Program-made: the position numbers and the translations under genes
Notes under the pieces: generated by a model
Databases searched by the model: none
What the model was told of the DNA's origin: nothing
What the model saw: the letters and a program-made list of their open reading frames with translations, nothing else
Shown: positions 54,111 to 62,489 of the stretch, piece after piece
How the letters are laid out: every line of letters starts with the position of its first letter
How positions within the stretch are numbered: the stretch's first letter is position 1
NCBI GenBank assembly: GCA_002390045.1
Contig: DGSB01000061.1
Location: forward strand, 5,573 to 69,572
Direction of reading: 5' to 3'
Length of the DNA: 64,000 bases
Origin: Fibrobacter sp. UBA4373
GTDB lineage: Bacteria > Fibrobacterota > Fibrobacteria > Fibrobacterales > Fibrobacteraceae

Positions 54111-54231
54111 TTCCCTGCCTCTCATGCGTGAAGTTTTCGGTGTCCCTTTTAGCACTCTTTATTGCAAAATTCATGCCATAAACGAAATGCCGATTTTTGC
54201 GAAAAAAAAAGAAGAATTCTTCAGCAGCAAG

Positions 54232-54256
54232 ACTGATTAATCACTCATTAATCAGT
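54232..54256. repeat. Perfect 10-bp inverted repeat upstream of the Rpn gene
   Basis: ACTGATTAAT and ATTAATCAGT flank CACTC. It lies 122 bp before the Rpn ATG and 68 bp beyond the next hairpin terminator. It has no T-run. Candidate regulator operator or element end; the remaining 54111-54231 stretch shows nothing else I can name. Confidence 0.5.
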
Positions 54257-54323
54257 TTGAGCAATTCCTAACGTAGAGAAATCACAGCAAAAAATAGCCG
54301 GCGGTTTTGAATGCATACAAAAA

Positions 54324-54345
54324 AGACCTCTCCGAAGAGAGGTCT
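54324..54345 (-). terminator. Terminator of the lipoprotein gene at 54373
   Basis: The same AGACCTCTC-CGAA-GAGAGGTCT hairpin as at 53110-53131. On the minus strand it is followed by TTTTTTGTATG. It lies 27 bp past the stop of the lipoprotein gene. Confidence 0.85.
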
Positions 54346-54372
54346 GCTTTTTGAAAACGATATTTTTGACTC

Positions 54373-55578
54373 TTATTGAACGCCCCAGCATCCACCTAAC
54401 GTGATGCTTCCTCCTTCCGGGACTTCCAAAGTCACAGGGAAGGTTACAGTAAGCTGACCATTACAAGTGCCCCACGGTCCATTAGCCCAAGTCACCGATG
54501 CTCCGAACCATGTATTACAATTATCGGCACTACCACCATTGACCTGAATCATTTGCGGACCCGTTGCAGAGCTGCAATCTGTAAACGTATAGGAGCCGGC
54601 CTCGTATTCACCTTGTGTCCATACAAGCGTTTCCGACACATTCTGTGAATCCTTCACCTTCACAGTTGCGCAAGTCACGTCCAGCTTCGTTCCTTCGGCG
54701 TTCGAAACCGTCACCGTCGGAGTCTGTTCGCCCTTGGCAGAAACCGTCATCGAGCCTGTGTTATCCGAACCTGTCACACCTGTCGACCAAGCGTAGCCCG
54801 TAATTGCCGCATCCGAAGTGCAGCCCGTTACCTTCCAAGAAGCCGTTGCCGTTGCACCGGCGATATCCACTTCAGCAGCGTCGGCCGTGCATTCGCAACC
54901 CGTAATCGCAGCGCCGTTCACCTGGAGTTCCGAGCACTGAACCGTATTGCCGTCTACCACGAGAGTCGCCGTCATCGTTCCGCTTTCCGTAGCATAGGTG
55001 GCCGTCGTCGTCTTCAAACCAGTACCATTCGCAGTTCCTTCTGTCGACTTCGGCATGGTCCATTCATACGCAGCCTGAGCACCCTTCGTGATGCCCGCCA
55101 TACCGGCCGGAGTCACCTGGGTAAAGGTCCACGTGGTCGATTCACCCTTGTTGATCGTCGCCGGAACCGGTGCGCAAGTACCGTTCACCGTGCCATCATC
55201 CACAATTTCTACAGAAGAGCTCGACGCGACCGATGCCGAAGAAGCAACCGATGCGCTCGAGAAATTGATTGCCGCGGAGCTCGAAGAAACAATCGTCGAT
55301 GCCGAAGAAGTGACCGAAGCACTGCTCGGTTCCGTCACACCGGCACTCGAAGAGGATTCTTCAGGAACCGTATTGTTTGCCTTGGCAGAGCACTTCGCAT
55401 CCGCCGCGCAAGCTGCCGTTGCTTCATCTACGCGACCGGCATAATAAGAACTATCATAAACAAATACGTTGCCCTTATCTTCCGAAGTCGCTCCGGAAAC
55501 ATCGCCACTGCCACAAGCGACAAAAGCGCCACCAGCAATTGCAGCGAGAGCAAGTCCATACATCAACTTTTTCTGCAT
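54373..55578 (-). CDS. Modular lipoprotein carrying both TCAP-type and CW-type domains
   Basis: 401 residues. Lipobox FVAC (Cys22); N-terminal segment GSGDVSGATSEDKGN with a paired-Cys motif (AACAADAKCSAKA); Ser/Ala-rich linker near 70-125; TCAP-type domain from about 130 to 305 (GTCAPVPATI, TTWTFTQVTPAG, ITGCECTADAAEVD, TPTVTVSNAEG); then a C-terminal domain of about 85 residues (CNTWFGASVTWANG, CNGQLTVTFPVTLEVP, LGGCW). The C-terminal domain recurs in the protein at 58526-59404, the first one in 51480-52355. Surface protein flanking a pectate lyase; binding function plausible but unproven. Confidence 0.85.
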   Translation of the reverse strand: MQKKLMYGLALAAIAGGAFVACGSGDVSGATSEDKGNVFVYDSSYYAGRVDEATAACAADAKCSAKANNTVPEESSSSAGVTEPSSASVTSSASTIVSSSSAAINFSSASVASSASVASSSSVEIVDDGTVNGTCAPVPATINKGESTTWTFTQVTPAGMAGITKGAQAAYEWTMPKSTEGTANGTGLKTTTATYATESGTMTATLVVDGNTVQCSELQVNGAAITGCECTADAAEVDIAGATATASWKVTGCTSDAAITGYAWSTGVTGSDNTGSMTVSAKGEQTPTVTVSNAEGTKLDVTCATVKVKDSQNVSETLVWTQGEYEAGSYTFTDCSSATGPQMIQVNGGSADNCNTWFGASVTWANGPWGTCNGQLTVTFPVTLEVPEGGSITLGGCWGVQ

Positions 55579-55886
55579 AAGAAAGGCCTCTTTCTTGTAA
55601 AATTACAACAATCCAAAGAGGAATTTAAATTTTTTTGATTCAAACGCAACATATTTATGTGGTACAAAAGTTCCTCTTTTTGTCTTTGCGTGACTTTCGG
55701 CACGACTTTTGTGCCTCAATCCAACTTCAAAACTCATTTTTAAAGAAATGTTTACAAAAAACTTGTTTGCTCGTTGTCTAGAAACAACGAATTAATTGCG
55801 GAAATCTGCATTGTCGATTTCAGGCAATAGTTTTAAAAAGGGAACTTTGTCTCAATTCCGGGTCAAAGTTATCGGGTTGGATTAAT
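55579..55886 (+). promoter_or_regulatory. Regulatory region upstream of the pectate lyase gene
   Basis: The 308-bp gap holds the divergent starts of the lipoprotein and pectate lyase genes. TCGTTGTCTAGAAACAACGA at 55771-55790 has perfect 7-bp arms (TCGTTGT/ACAACGA), a good candidate operator for a catabolic regulator. Nearer the gene, AACTTTG (55843-55849) and CAAAGTT (55864-55870) could pair around 14 nt in the transcript. I see no recognised riboswitch. A weaker GGCAC/GTGCC pair is near 55710-55724. Which promoters are used is not clear. Confidence 0.5.
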
Positions 55887-58454
55887 ATGAAGCACATTCT
55901 CAATAAAAAAGGCCTTTTCATTGCAGGGATCGCCCTTTCCTGCTGTTTTGGCTTAAGCGAAGCCGCCATTTCACCGACAGAAGTCGTGAACCTTCCCACC
56001 GATACAAAACTCGGAGGCGGTGATGCAATCGGTTCCACCCTTTCGAGAGCCACTTACAATGGAGGAAAAGGTCCTGGCATTTGGATTGTGGCCGATGGCG
56101 GTTACCGTCTTTATCATAACGGAAGCCTTCTTGCCGAAGACAACCAGGCAGGCCGCGTCCGCTTTATTCCGATGACATTCCTTCCGGGAGAAAATGCGAT
56201 TTCCGTCATCGGGGTGGACGGAAACAAAACTCCGGGCGTCATGGTGCAGATCGATGAACTGCATGAGTCCTACTATTCGGGAAGCGGCTGGTATGCAAAA
56301 CCGGATTACGGAATCTACAATAATGCGTGGAAGCAGAAAGGTCGCGATCTTTCGCAGTGGGGCGGAGCCACTTCTCTCAGCTATTCGAACACCGTTCTTC
56401 CGAGCGGTGGCACGCTAAGCGGCTGGCCGTCAGGATCCAAGTCCAAGTGGATTTGGACGGGTACATCGACCGATTCTACCGTCGCCCTCCTTTTTAACCT
56501 CAACTTGAAAGCCGAAGGTTTCGGCGCTTCGACAACCGGCGGGGATGCGGGATCCATTGTCATCGCCTCGGATTCGGCTTCGATCCGCAAGTATTTGCAA
56601 TCCAGCGAAGCCTACACCATTCTTATTCCCGAAGGAACCTATGATTTTAGACAGTTCCGCGATGCCGTCACGGAAGCGACTGCCGCAGGGCGCACTTGGT
56701 GTAAATCCGCCTGCGGTGCAAATGACAAGAATTCAAGCAATACGTTCTACCGCATCAACTTTGCAGCCAATACCTGTAGCGGTCTAGACGGAACGACGAT
56801 TGTCGGAACCGGTGAAATCCAGTCGTGGAGTAATTGGATTACCATCAAGAACAACAAGAGCCTCATCGGCATGGGACGTGGGGCCAATCTCCGCGGAGCC
56901 TCTCTCAACAACCGCAAAAACGAAGGCGCCGGTAACAATATTTTCCGCAATCTCGCTATTTACGACGTGAACCCGCATTTGATCGAAGCGGGCGACGGTC
57001 TTGAAATTTCGGGAAATAAAGGGAGCGAAGTTTCTAACTTCTGGTTTGACCACATCAGTTACAAATGGATTTCGGACGGTATGGACCTGGAATTTGTCAA
57101 GGGTCTGACAGTTTCCTATGTCGACTATGACGGGGCAAACGAATACAACTGCTATTACTACGATCCCTACATGCATCTCGTAGAAACCGCCCAGGCGACC
57201 ATGCACGACATGTATTGGCACAACACTTTCGGCCGCGTTCCAAAAATTTATGCCGTAGACGGCAGCAGTTTCGCTCCGACCGTCCACATTTACAATTCCT
57301 ACGTGGATTATAACCATTGGCATATTATCGATGTCAACGGCACCTCTTCTTTAACGTCTCAACTGCTTTACGAAAACAATTACATCGGCACGGCCAATAT
57401 CCAAGTCGCCGGCAAAGATGCCTATAGTAAAGTCAACATGAAGAACAACACGATCAAGAATGCAAAAAATTCGACTCCGTACAGCAACAACGGAACCGCA
57501 ACAAGCACCGCTTTCACCGATAACGTGTTTACTCCGAGCTATTCGTACACTTTGCGCACGAACAGTACCCTTCCGGATTCCATGCCTCTGCTCACAGGTG
57601 TCGGCGGCCGCTACGGTTCCATGCCTTCGTACAATCAGGCCATGGGAATTTCTCCGCTTGCGGCAACCGCAAAAGTTTCCGCAACACCGGGAACCAATTC
57701 CGTTTCTTTGACGGCAACGGTCACAAGTTCGAGCGGTGCAAGTATCAAAAAAGTGGACTTCTACATTGGCACGACGCTCGTCGGTTCTGCAACGTCTAGC
57801 CCGTATACGGTCAATGTTTCCGACATTTCAAGCGGAACGTACAGTGCGATCGCAATCGCAACCGATGCCAACGGTCTTGAAGGCGTTTCCACGTACACCA
57901 CTTTTGATGTTTCCGGCGAAGCTATCCAGACCAAGGGAGTTCTCACCAAGAACGGTGCCGGTTCTTCGAACCAGACGATTACTCTTGGTGAATCGATTGC
58001 AGACTTCAGCTATGTTTGGAGCAACTGCACCGGTGTAGAAGTCAGCGGTCTTCCGGATGGCGTCTCGTACACACTCAACACGAGCGAATCCCGTGTCAGC
58101 ATTTCGGGAACTCCGACGGAAGCTGGTGAATTCGTTTATACGATTACCACCGTTGGCGCCGACACGAACGTTTCCGTTGTCCGTACGATTACAGTGGTCG
58201 ATCCGAACGCAAGTTCTTCAAGTGAAGCCAGCTCGAGTTCGGAAATGTCTTCGAGTAGCGAATCCAAAACCGCCATTTCCGAAAAGATGAACTTTGCAAA
58301 GGAACCGACCGCTTATTACCGCATCTTCGACATGCAGGGTCGCCCGCTTTTCTCTGGCATGCAAAAGCCGAATCAAATGCCAGCCGCCCACGTAATCGTC
58401 ATCGAATACACGAAGAGCGGAAGCATTAATCGTCGATACATCCAAGCGCGATAA
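55887..58454 (+). CDS. Secreted PL1 pectate lyase with Ig-like domains, poly-Ser linker and sorting-type C-terminus
   Basis: 855 residues. Signal peptide ending SEA. An N-terminal beta module with a Gly-rich region (residues about 30-200) precedes a right-handed beta-helix pectate lyase (about 225-570), with the pectate-lyase motifs WFDHISYKWISDGMDLE, the Asn-rich repeat segments (NNTIKN, ENNYIG) and VPKIYAV. Then come Ig-like modules near 600-690 and 690-770, a poly-Ser linker and the C-terminal TAYYRIFDMQGRPLFSG, which resembles a type IX sorting domain. It cleaves polygalacturonate by beta-elimination using calcium. The next gene converges on a shared terminator. Confidence 0.92.
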   Translation: MKHILNKKGLFIAGIALSCCFGLSEAAISPTEVVNLPTDTKLGGGDAIGSTLSRATYNGGKGPGIWIVADGGYRLYHNGSLLAEDNQAGRVRFIPMTFLPGENAISVIGVDGNKTPGVMVQIDELHESYYSGSGWYAKPDYGIYNNAWKQKGRDLSQWGGATSLSYSNTVLPSGGTLSGWPSGSKSKWIWTGTSTDSTVALLFNLNLKAEGFGASTTGGDAGSIVIASDSASIRKYLQSSEAYTILIPEGTYDFRQFRDAVTEATAAGRTWCKSACGANDKNSSNTFYRINFAANTCSGLDGTTIVGTGEIQSWSNWITIKNNKSLIGMGRGANLRGASLNNRKNEGAGNNIFRNLAIYDVNPHLIEAGDGLEISGNKGSEVSNFWFDHISYKWISDGMDLEFVKGLTVSYVDYDGANEYNCYYYDPYMHLVETAQATMHDMYWHNTFGRVPKIYAVDGSSFAPTVHIYNSYVDYNHWHIIDVNGTSSLTSQLLYENNYIGTANIQVAGKDAYSKVNMKNNTIKNAKNSTPYSNNGTATSTAFTDNVFTPSYSYTLRTNSTLPDSMPLLTGVGGRYGSMPSYNQAMGISPLAATAKVSATPGTNSVSLTATVTSSSGASIKKVDFYIGTTLVGSATSSPYTVNVSDISSGTYSAIAIATDANGLEGVSTYTTFDVSGEAIQTKGVLTKNGAGSSNQTITLGESIADFSYVWSNCTGVEVSGLPDGVSYTLNTSESRVSISGTPTEAGEFVYTITTVGADTNVSVVRTITVVDPNASSSSEASSSSEMSSSSESKTAISEKMNFAKEPTAYYRIFDMQGRPLFSGMQKPNQMPAAHVIVIEYTKSGSINRRYIQAR

Positions 58455-58480
58455 TTCGGAATTTCTCTCTGGTAAATATC

Positions 58481-58514
58481 AAAAAAGCGAGACTCTACGG
58501 AGCCTCGCTTTTTT
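58481..58514. terminator. Bidirectional terminator between the pectate lyase and lipoprotein genes
   Basis: AAAAAAGCGAG and CTCGCTTTTTT are fully complementary, with an inner CTC/GAG pair and a TACG loop. It ends both converging genes. Confidence 0.93.
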
Positions 58515-58525
58515 ACTTCAGAATC

Positions 58526-59404
58526 TTACCAACAAGCCGTGATCTCTAAGGAAGAATTACCCGGAACCGTCACTGTAATCGGGAACGTTACAGAGAGCTG
58601 TCCTTTACAACCGCCCCACCATGCGCCTGTGTTCCAATCCACGCTTTCAGCAAACCAACTTAAGCAATCCGTTCGATCTCCCGAAAGTTGAATCGTCTTT
58701 TCGCCTGTGTTGCCGCTACAAGACTGAATTTCATACGTGTATCCGCCATCCAATGTTGTTGGCGCCGATTCCACGATGACCACGGCATTTCCGCTGCTCG
58801 AGCTTCCTTCTGACGAACTCGAACTTTCCACACTGGAAGAACTTTCTGCTGAGCTTGAACTTTCCGCGCTGGAAGAAGACGAAGAGCTTACCGCTGAGCT
58901 CGAGCTTACCGCGCTCGAAGAACTTTCTGCCGAACTCGAGCTTACCGCACTCGAAGAGGACGAAGCGATTACCGCAGAACTTGAACTTTCCACGCTCGAA
59001 GAGCTTACCGCTGAGCTCGAGCTTACCGCACTCGAAGAGGACGATGCGATTACCGCAGAACTTGAACTTTCGACATTCGAAGAAGACAAAGCCATTTCAG
59101 CAGAGCTCGACGAAAGAGCGATACTGGACGAAGAATATACCCCAGCAGACGAAGTTCCTTCCACAGAAGAAGAACTTTCTGTTGACGCAGAACTTTCCCC
59201 ACCAAGCTTTGTCGCGCATTTAGCATCTGCCTTGCAAGCTTCCAAAGCGGCTTCTATTTCTTGTGCGTAATAAGCAGAATCCTGCAAGTATTGTGCAGTT
59301 TCATCATCGGCAGTCACATCCGAAATATCGCCAGATCCGCAGGCAACAAAAATCCCTGCAAAAGAAAAAAATCCCACCAACCCGAATAAAGTCTTCTTCA
59401 TCAT
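58526..59404 (-). CDS. Modular lipoprotein with long poly-Ser linker and CW-type domain
   Basis: 292 residues. Lipobox IFVAC; N-terminal segment GSGDISDVTADD with paired cysteines (ACKADAKCATKL), as in the protein at 54373. A Ser-dominated linker spans about 70-203, built of SSSSA/V-type units with an internal duplication of a 22-residue block (VESSSSAVIASSSSSAVSSS and onward). The C-terminal domain (about 205-292) contains CSGNTGEKTIQLSG, DCLSWFAESVDW, CKGQLSVTFPITVTVP and ITACW, matching the end of 54373-55578. Probably a surface-displayed carbohydrate-interaction protein. Confidence 0.85.
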   Translation of the reverse strand: MMKKTLFGLVGFFSFAGIFVACGSGDISDVTADDETAQYLQDSAYYAQEIEAALEACKADAKCATKLGGESSASTESSSSVEGTSSAGVYSSSSIALSSSSAEMALSSSNVESSSSAVIASSSSSAVSSSSAVSSSSVESSSSAVIASSSSSAVSSSSAESSSSAVSSSSAVSSSSSSSAESSSSAESSSSVESSSSSEGSSSSGNAVVIVESAPTTLDGGYTYEIQSCSGNTGEKTIQLSGDRTDCLSWFAESVDWNTGAWWGGCKGQLSVTFPITVTVPGNSSLEITACW

Positions 59405-59470
59405 AAATATCCCTAGATCCCAAAGGAATCCTTTAGGAACAATCTAACAACTTTTTTCAAAATGTAAACT

Positions 59471-60262
59471 TTAGTTTTCGGATTCTTCCGGATTAATCTT
59501 GCGTTTTCCGGTAATAAACTGCTGGACAAACGGATTTGTCGTATTTTTGATTTCGTCCACGGTGCCAACTTCGATAATTCGCCCCTTGTACAGCATAGCA
59601 ATCCGGTCTGCAACCTTGAATGCGCTGACCATATCGTGCGTCACCACGACAGAAGTCACTCCCAGTTTACTCTGCATGTCCAAAATCAAATCGTTAATGA
59701 CGTCGCTTGTAATCGGATCAAGACCCGTTGTCGGTTCATCGTACAAAAGAATTTCCGGACTCAAGGCAATGGCGCGAGCCAAGGCAACGCGCTTTCTCAT
59801 ACCGCCCGAAAGTTCGCTCGGCATTTTAGTCCGGAATTCCGGAACGAGATTAATCAGCTTGAGTTTTTCCGTCACCACTTCCTGAACCTGTTTTTCAGAA
59901 AGTTCCGGGTGATGTTCACGGAGTGCAAACGCAATATTTTCGCCTGTATCCATACTGTCAAACAGAGCTCCGCTCTGGAACAGCATGCCCATTTTTTTAC
60001 GGATGGTACGCGTGTCAAAAAATTTTGGCGTACTGATCGTTACACCGTCCACAATCACTTCGCCTTCGTCCGGTTGTAAAAGCCCGATCATGTGTTTTAA
60101 AATCACGGATTTACCGCCACCCGACTGACCGATAATCACCATGGTTTCGCCACGGCGAATGTCCAGATTCACACCGGCCAAAACCGTCTGCACACCGAAG
60201 CTTTTTTTAAGCCCGCGCAATTGAATCATGATGTCATTGGGATCGATATTCACATTGGGCAT
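59471..60262 (-). CDS. mlaF: ABC transporter ATP-binding protein MlaF
   Basis: 263 residues. Walker A IGQSGGGKSVILKHMIGLLQP, signature SELSGGMRKRVALARAIA, Walker B LLYDEPTTGLDPI, switch histidine VTHDM. The FDSMDTGENIAFALREH stretch and QSGALF are typical of MlaF. It powers phospholipid transport between the membranes with the MlaE permease (upstream, 9 nt). No MlaD, MlaC or MlaB gene follows; the next gene downstream is a Ser-rich lipoprotein. Last gene of the coaBC-dnaB operon. Confidence 0.93.
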   Translation of the reverse strand: MPNVNIDPNDIMIQLRGLKKSFGVQTVLAGVNLDIRRGETMVIIGQSGGGKSVILKHMIGLLQPDEGEVIVDGVTISTPKFFDTRTIRKKMGMLFQSGALFDSMDTGENIAFALREHHPELSEKQVQEVVTEKLKLINLVPEFRTKMPSELSGGMRKRVALARAIALSPEILLYDEPTTGLDPITSDVINDLILDMQSKLGVTSVVVTHDMVSAFKVADRIAMLYKGRIIEVGTVDEIKNTTNPFVQQFITGKRKINPEESEN

Positions 60263-60271
60263 AAGCGAAAC

Positions 60272-61054
60272 CTACTGGAAGAGGATTGCATCGGTCGCAA
60301 GGTCAAGAATCAAAATCATCAGGCAGCAAGAAACCACCGCATCCTTTGTCGCAAGGCCTACACCTCGTGCACCAGGAGCCGCATTAATTCCATGCAGCCA
60401 GCCAATCAAAAAGATAATGACGCCGAACACAAACGATTTGATTGTACCACCGAACAGGTCCATCGGATTAAACAGATACTGCATTCCCGTGTAGAAAGTA
60501 TACGAAGAAATGTCCAGAGCGAGAACGGCCACAATCCATCCACCGATTAAAGCGAGACAGTTAGAAATGATCGTCAGGCACGGCACCATCGTCATAAAAG
60601 CCACAAAACGGGGCATTGCCAAAAAACGATAAGGATCAAGGCCCAAGACTTCGTGAGCATCCAGTTCTTCCTTTTCTCGCATCGAAGCAATTTCAGCAGC
60701 AAGCGCACTGCCGACTCGTCCCGCAAGAACAAGCGCCGTCAAAAGCGGTCCAAGTTCAATCAGCACCATTTTACACGCAGCGGTTCCAACCCATTTATCG
60801 GCCACGAGACCGCGGAACTGGAACGATGCCTGCACCGTTGCCACCATACCCGTAAAGACCGAAGTCACAAACAACAGCGGCATCGAAGAAACGCCGATTG
60901 CCACCATCTGTTTTAAAACAAGTCCCCAATTACGGAATACATAAGGCAATTGACGAACGGTAAACCACAGAATACAGCAAAGCTCTCCAACGCTCGAAAT
61001 TCCATTGGCAACGATCTTTCCTAAAAAAAGAAGTGGAGCGACGAGAATCTTCAT
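60272..61054 (-). CDS. mlaE: ABC transporter permease MlaE
   Basis: 260 residues. Family motifs: VSSMPLLFVTSVFTGMV, VLIELGPLLTALVLAGRVGSALAAE, MREKEELDAHEVLGLDPYRFLAMPR, IGGWIVAVLAL. Five-helix permease of the Mla phospholipid system in the inner membrane. I chose ATG 61054, 4 nt after the dnaB stop, since it matches the usual N-terminus; no strong Shine-Dalgarno, consistent with reinitiation. Partner genes mlaD/mlaC are missing from this cluster. Confidence 0.92.
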   Translation of the reverse strand: MKILVAPLLFLGKIVANGISSVGELCCILWFTVRQLPYVFRNWGLVLKQMVAIGVSSMPLLFVTSVFTGMVATVQASFQFRGLVADKWVGTAACKMVLIELGPLLTALVLAGRVGSALAAEIASMREKEELDAHEVLGLDPYRFLAMPRFVAFMTMVPCLTIISNCLALIGGWIVAVLALDISSYTFYTGMQYLFNPMDLFGGTIKSFVFGVIIFLIGWLHGINAAPGARGVGLATKDAVVSCCLMILILDLATDAILFQ

Positions 61055-61058
61055 ACGC

Positions 61059-62471
61059 TTAAATTCCGATATCGTCCACGGAGCCAAAGCCCATTCCGCC
61101 TTCCGGACCCGCTTCTTCTTCTGGGATGTAATTTTCGAATCGCGTATATTGCGGAATCCATGTTAAATCGATGTCGGCGGTCGCACCGTTACGGTGCTTT
61201 GCCACCAGCAGCTGGGCCTTATTTTTATCCGCTTCATCATGGCTGCGGTAGAACGGACGTTCAATGAACCACACCATATCGGCGTCCTGTTCGATAGAAC
61301 CGGATTCACGCAAGTCCGAAAGCTGCGGACGCGTTTTTCCACCGCGGACAGCATCCGCACGATCTTCCGTTTTACGGGAAAGCTGAGCAAGGGCAATGAC
61401 CGGAATTTTCAAATCCTTCGCAAGCACCTTCAAACCACGGGAAATCGCACCGACAGCGACTGCACGGTTTTCTTCTTTACCGGTTTTCATCAGCTGCAGG
61501 TAGTCCACAATCACAAGGTCCAGCCCCACCTTGCGCTTTAAGCTTCGGCATTTGGAAAGAAGTTCCATAATGCCCAAGTCCAAGTTATCGTCCACGTAGA
61601 GCGAATTTGTCTGCATAATGCGGCTCGCAGCTCCCGGGAGTTTTGCAAATTCATCCTGGTTCAAATGTCCCGAACGGAACTTGGAAAGTTCGATGCCGGC
61701 CAAGGAACAGAGAATACGTTGCATCAACTGTTCCGCGCCCATTTCCAAGCTGAAGAACGCAACGTGTTTTCCGAAATTGACGCTCGAATTAGATGCAAGC
61801 GTGAGCGCAAACGCGGACTTACCCATACCCGGGCGTCCGGCGAGAATGATCAAGTCGGAAGGTTGTAAACCGTTTGTCAAACGGTCGAGATCGGTAAAGC
61901 CCGTGGGGCATCCGGAAAGACCGTCCTTACGCGTTTCTACAGCCTTCAAAACTTCCTGGACCACTTCACTTGCCGGACGAAGGGAGTTTTTCACCTGCTT
62001 TTCGGCTAGCGACATCACAGCGCCTTCCACTTTCGAAATCACTTCGTCCGGTTCCGCTGTAGGATCCTGGGCATCACGGATTGCAGTCGTCGCTGTATGG
62101 ATCAAGCGGCGCATCACCGCTTTTTTCCGAATAATTTCTGCGTGGTAATGGGCATTAGCGCCGCTCGCCACGGATTCGATCAAATTCAGAAGATATTCTC
62201 TACCGCCGGCCGCTTCAAGCTTGTTTTCCTTTTCGAGCGCATTGCTGAGCGTCACCACGTCTATCGGCGTGTTGAACTGGGCAAGCTTCTGGAGCGCTTC
62301 CCAAATTACCTTATGACGTTCCTGGTAAAAATCATCCGGATCGAGTAACGAAACCACGTCAGAAAGGACGTTCGGATCCTGCATGACCCCGCCGAGGAAA
62401 AATACTTCGGCTTCGGCCGCCTGCGGAGCCGGTCTTCCACTGTATTCGAAATCTTCCTTTTTCTGATCCAT
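61059..62471 (-). CDS. dnaB: Replicative DNA helicase DnaB
   Basis: 470 residues. N-terminal domain (APQAAEAEVFFLGGVMQDPN) and linker, then the RecA-like core: Walker A AGRPGMGKSAFALTLA, EMGAEQLMQRIL, Walker B LVIVDYLQLM, and the arginine-finger region LSDLRESGSIEQDADMV. It unwinds the replication fork. Between the UDG-like gene (18 nt upstream) and mlaE, so it is inside an operon, not alone. TAGGTT lies 4 nt upstream of the ATG; a weak leaderless signal or just a chance match. Confidence 0.97.
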   Translation of the reverse strand: MDQKKEDFEYSGRPAPQAAEAEVFFLGGVMQDPNVLSDVVSLLDPDDFYQERHKVIWEALQKLAQFNTPIDVVTLSNALEKENKLEAAGGREYLLNLIESVASGANAHYHAEIIRKKAVMRRLIHTATTAIRDAQDPTAEPDEVISKVEGAVMSLAEKQVKNSLRPASEVVQEVLKAVETRKDGLSGCPTGFTDLDRLTNGLQPSDLIILAGRPGMGKSAFALTLASNSSVNFGKHVAFFSLEMGAEQLMQRILCSLAGIELSKFRSGHLNQDEFAKLPGAASRIMQTNSLYVDDNLDLGIMELLSKCRSLKRKVGLDLVIVDYLQLMKTGKEENRAVAVGAISRGLKVLAKDLKIPVIALAQLSRKTEDRADAVRGGKTRPQLSDLRESGSIEQDADMVWFIERPFYRSHDEADKNKAQLLVAKHRNGATADIDLTWIPQYTRFENYIPEEEAGPEGGMGFGSVDDIGI

Positions 62472-62489
62472 TCTAAACCTATGAGGAAT

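Noticed and set aside
53160..54155. Rpn gene as part of an insertion sequence.
   Set aside because: No terminal inverted repeats or target-site duplication were found; only identical terminators flank it.
55579..55886. A riboswitch upstream of the pectate lyase gene.
   Set aside because: The dyads present do not match any riboswitch core that I know, such as c-di-GMP, SAM, cobalamin or TPP.
58797..59270. Repetitive DNA that could look like a CRISPR or structural repeat.
   Set aside because: It is coding sequence for the poly-Ser linker of a lipoprotein on the minus strand.
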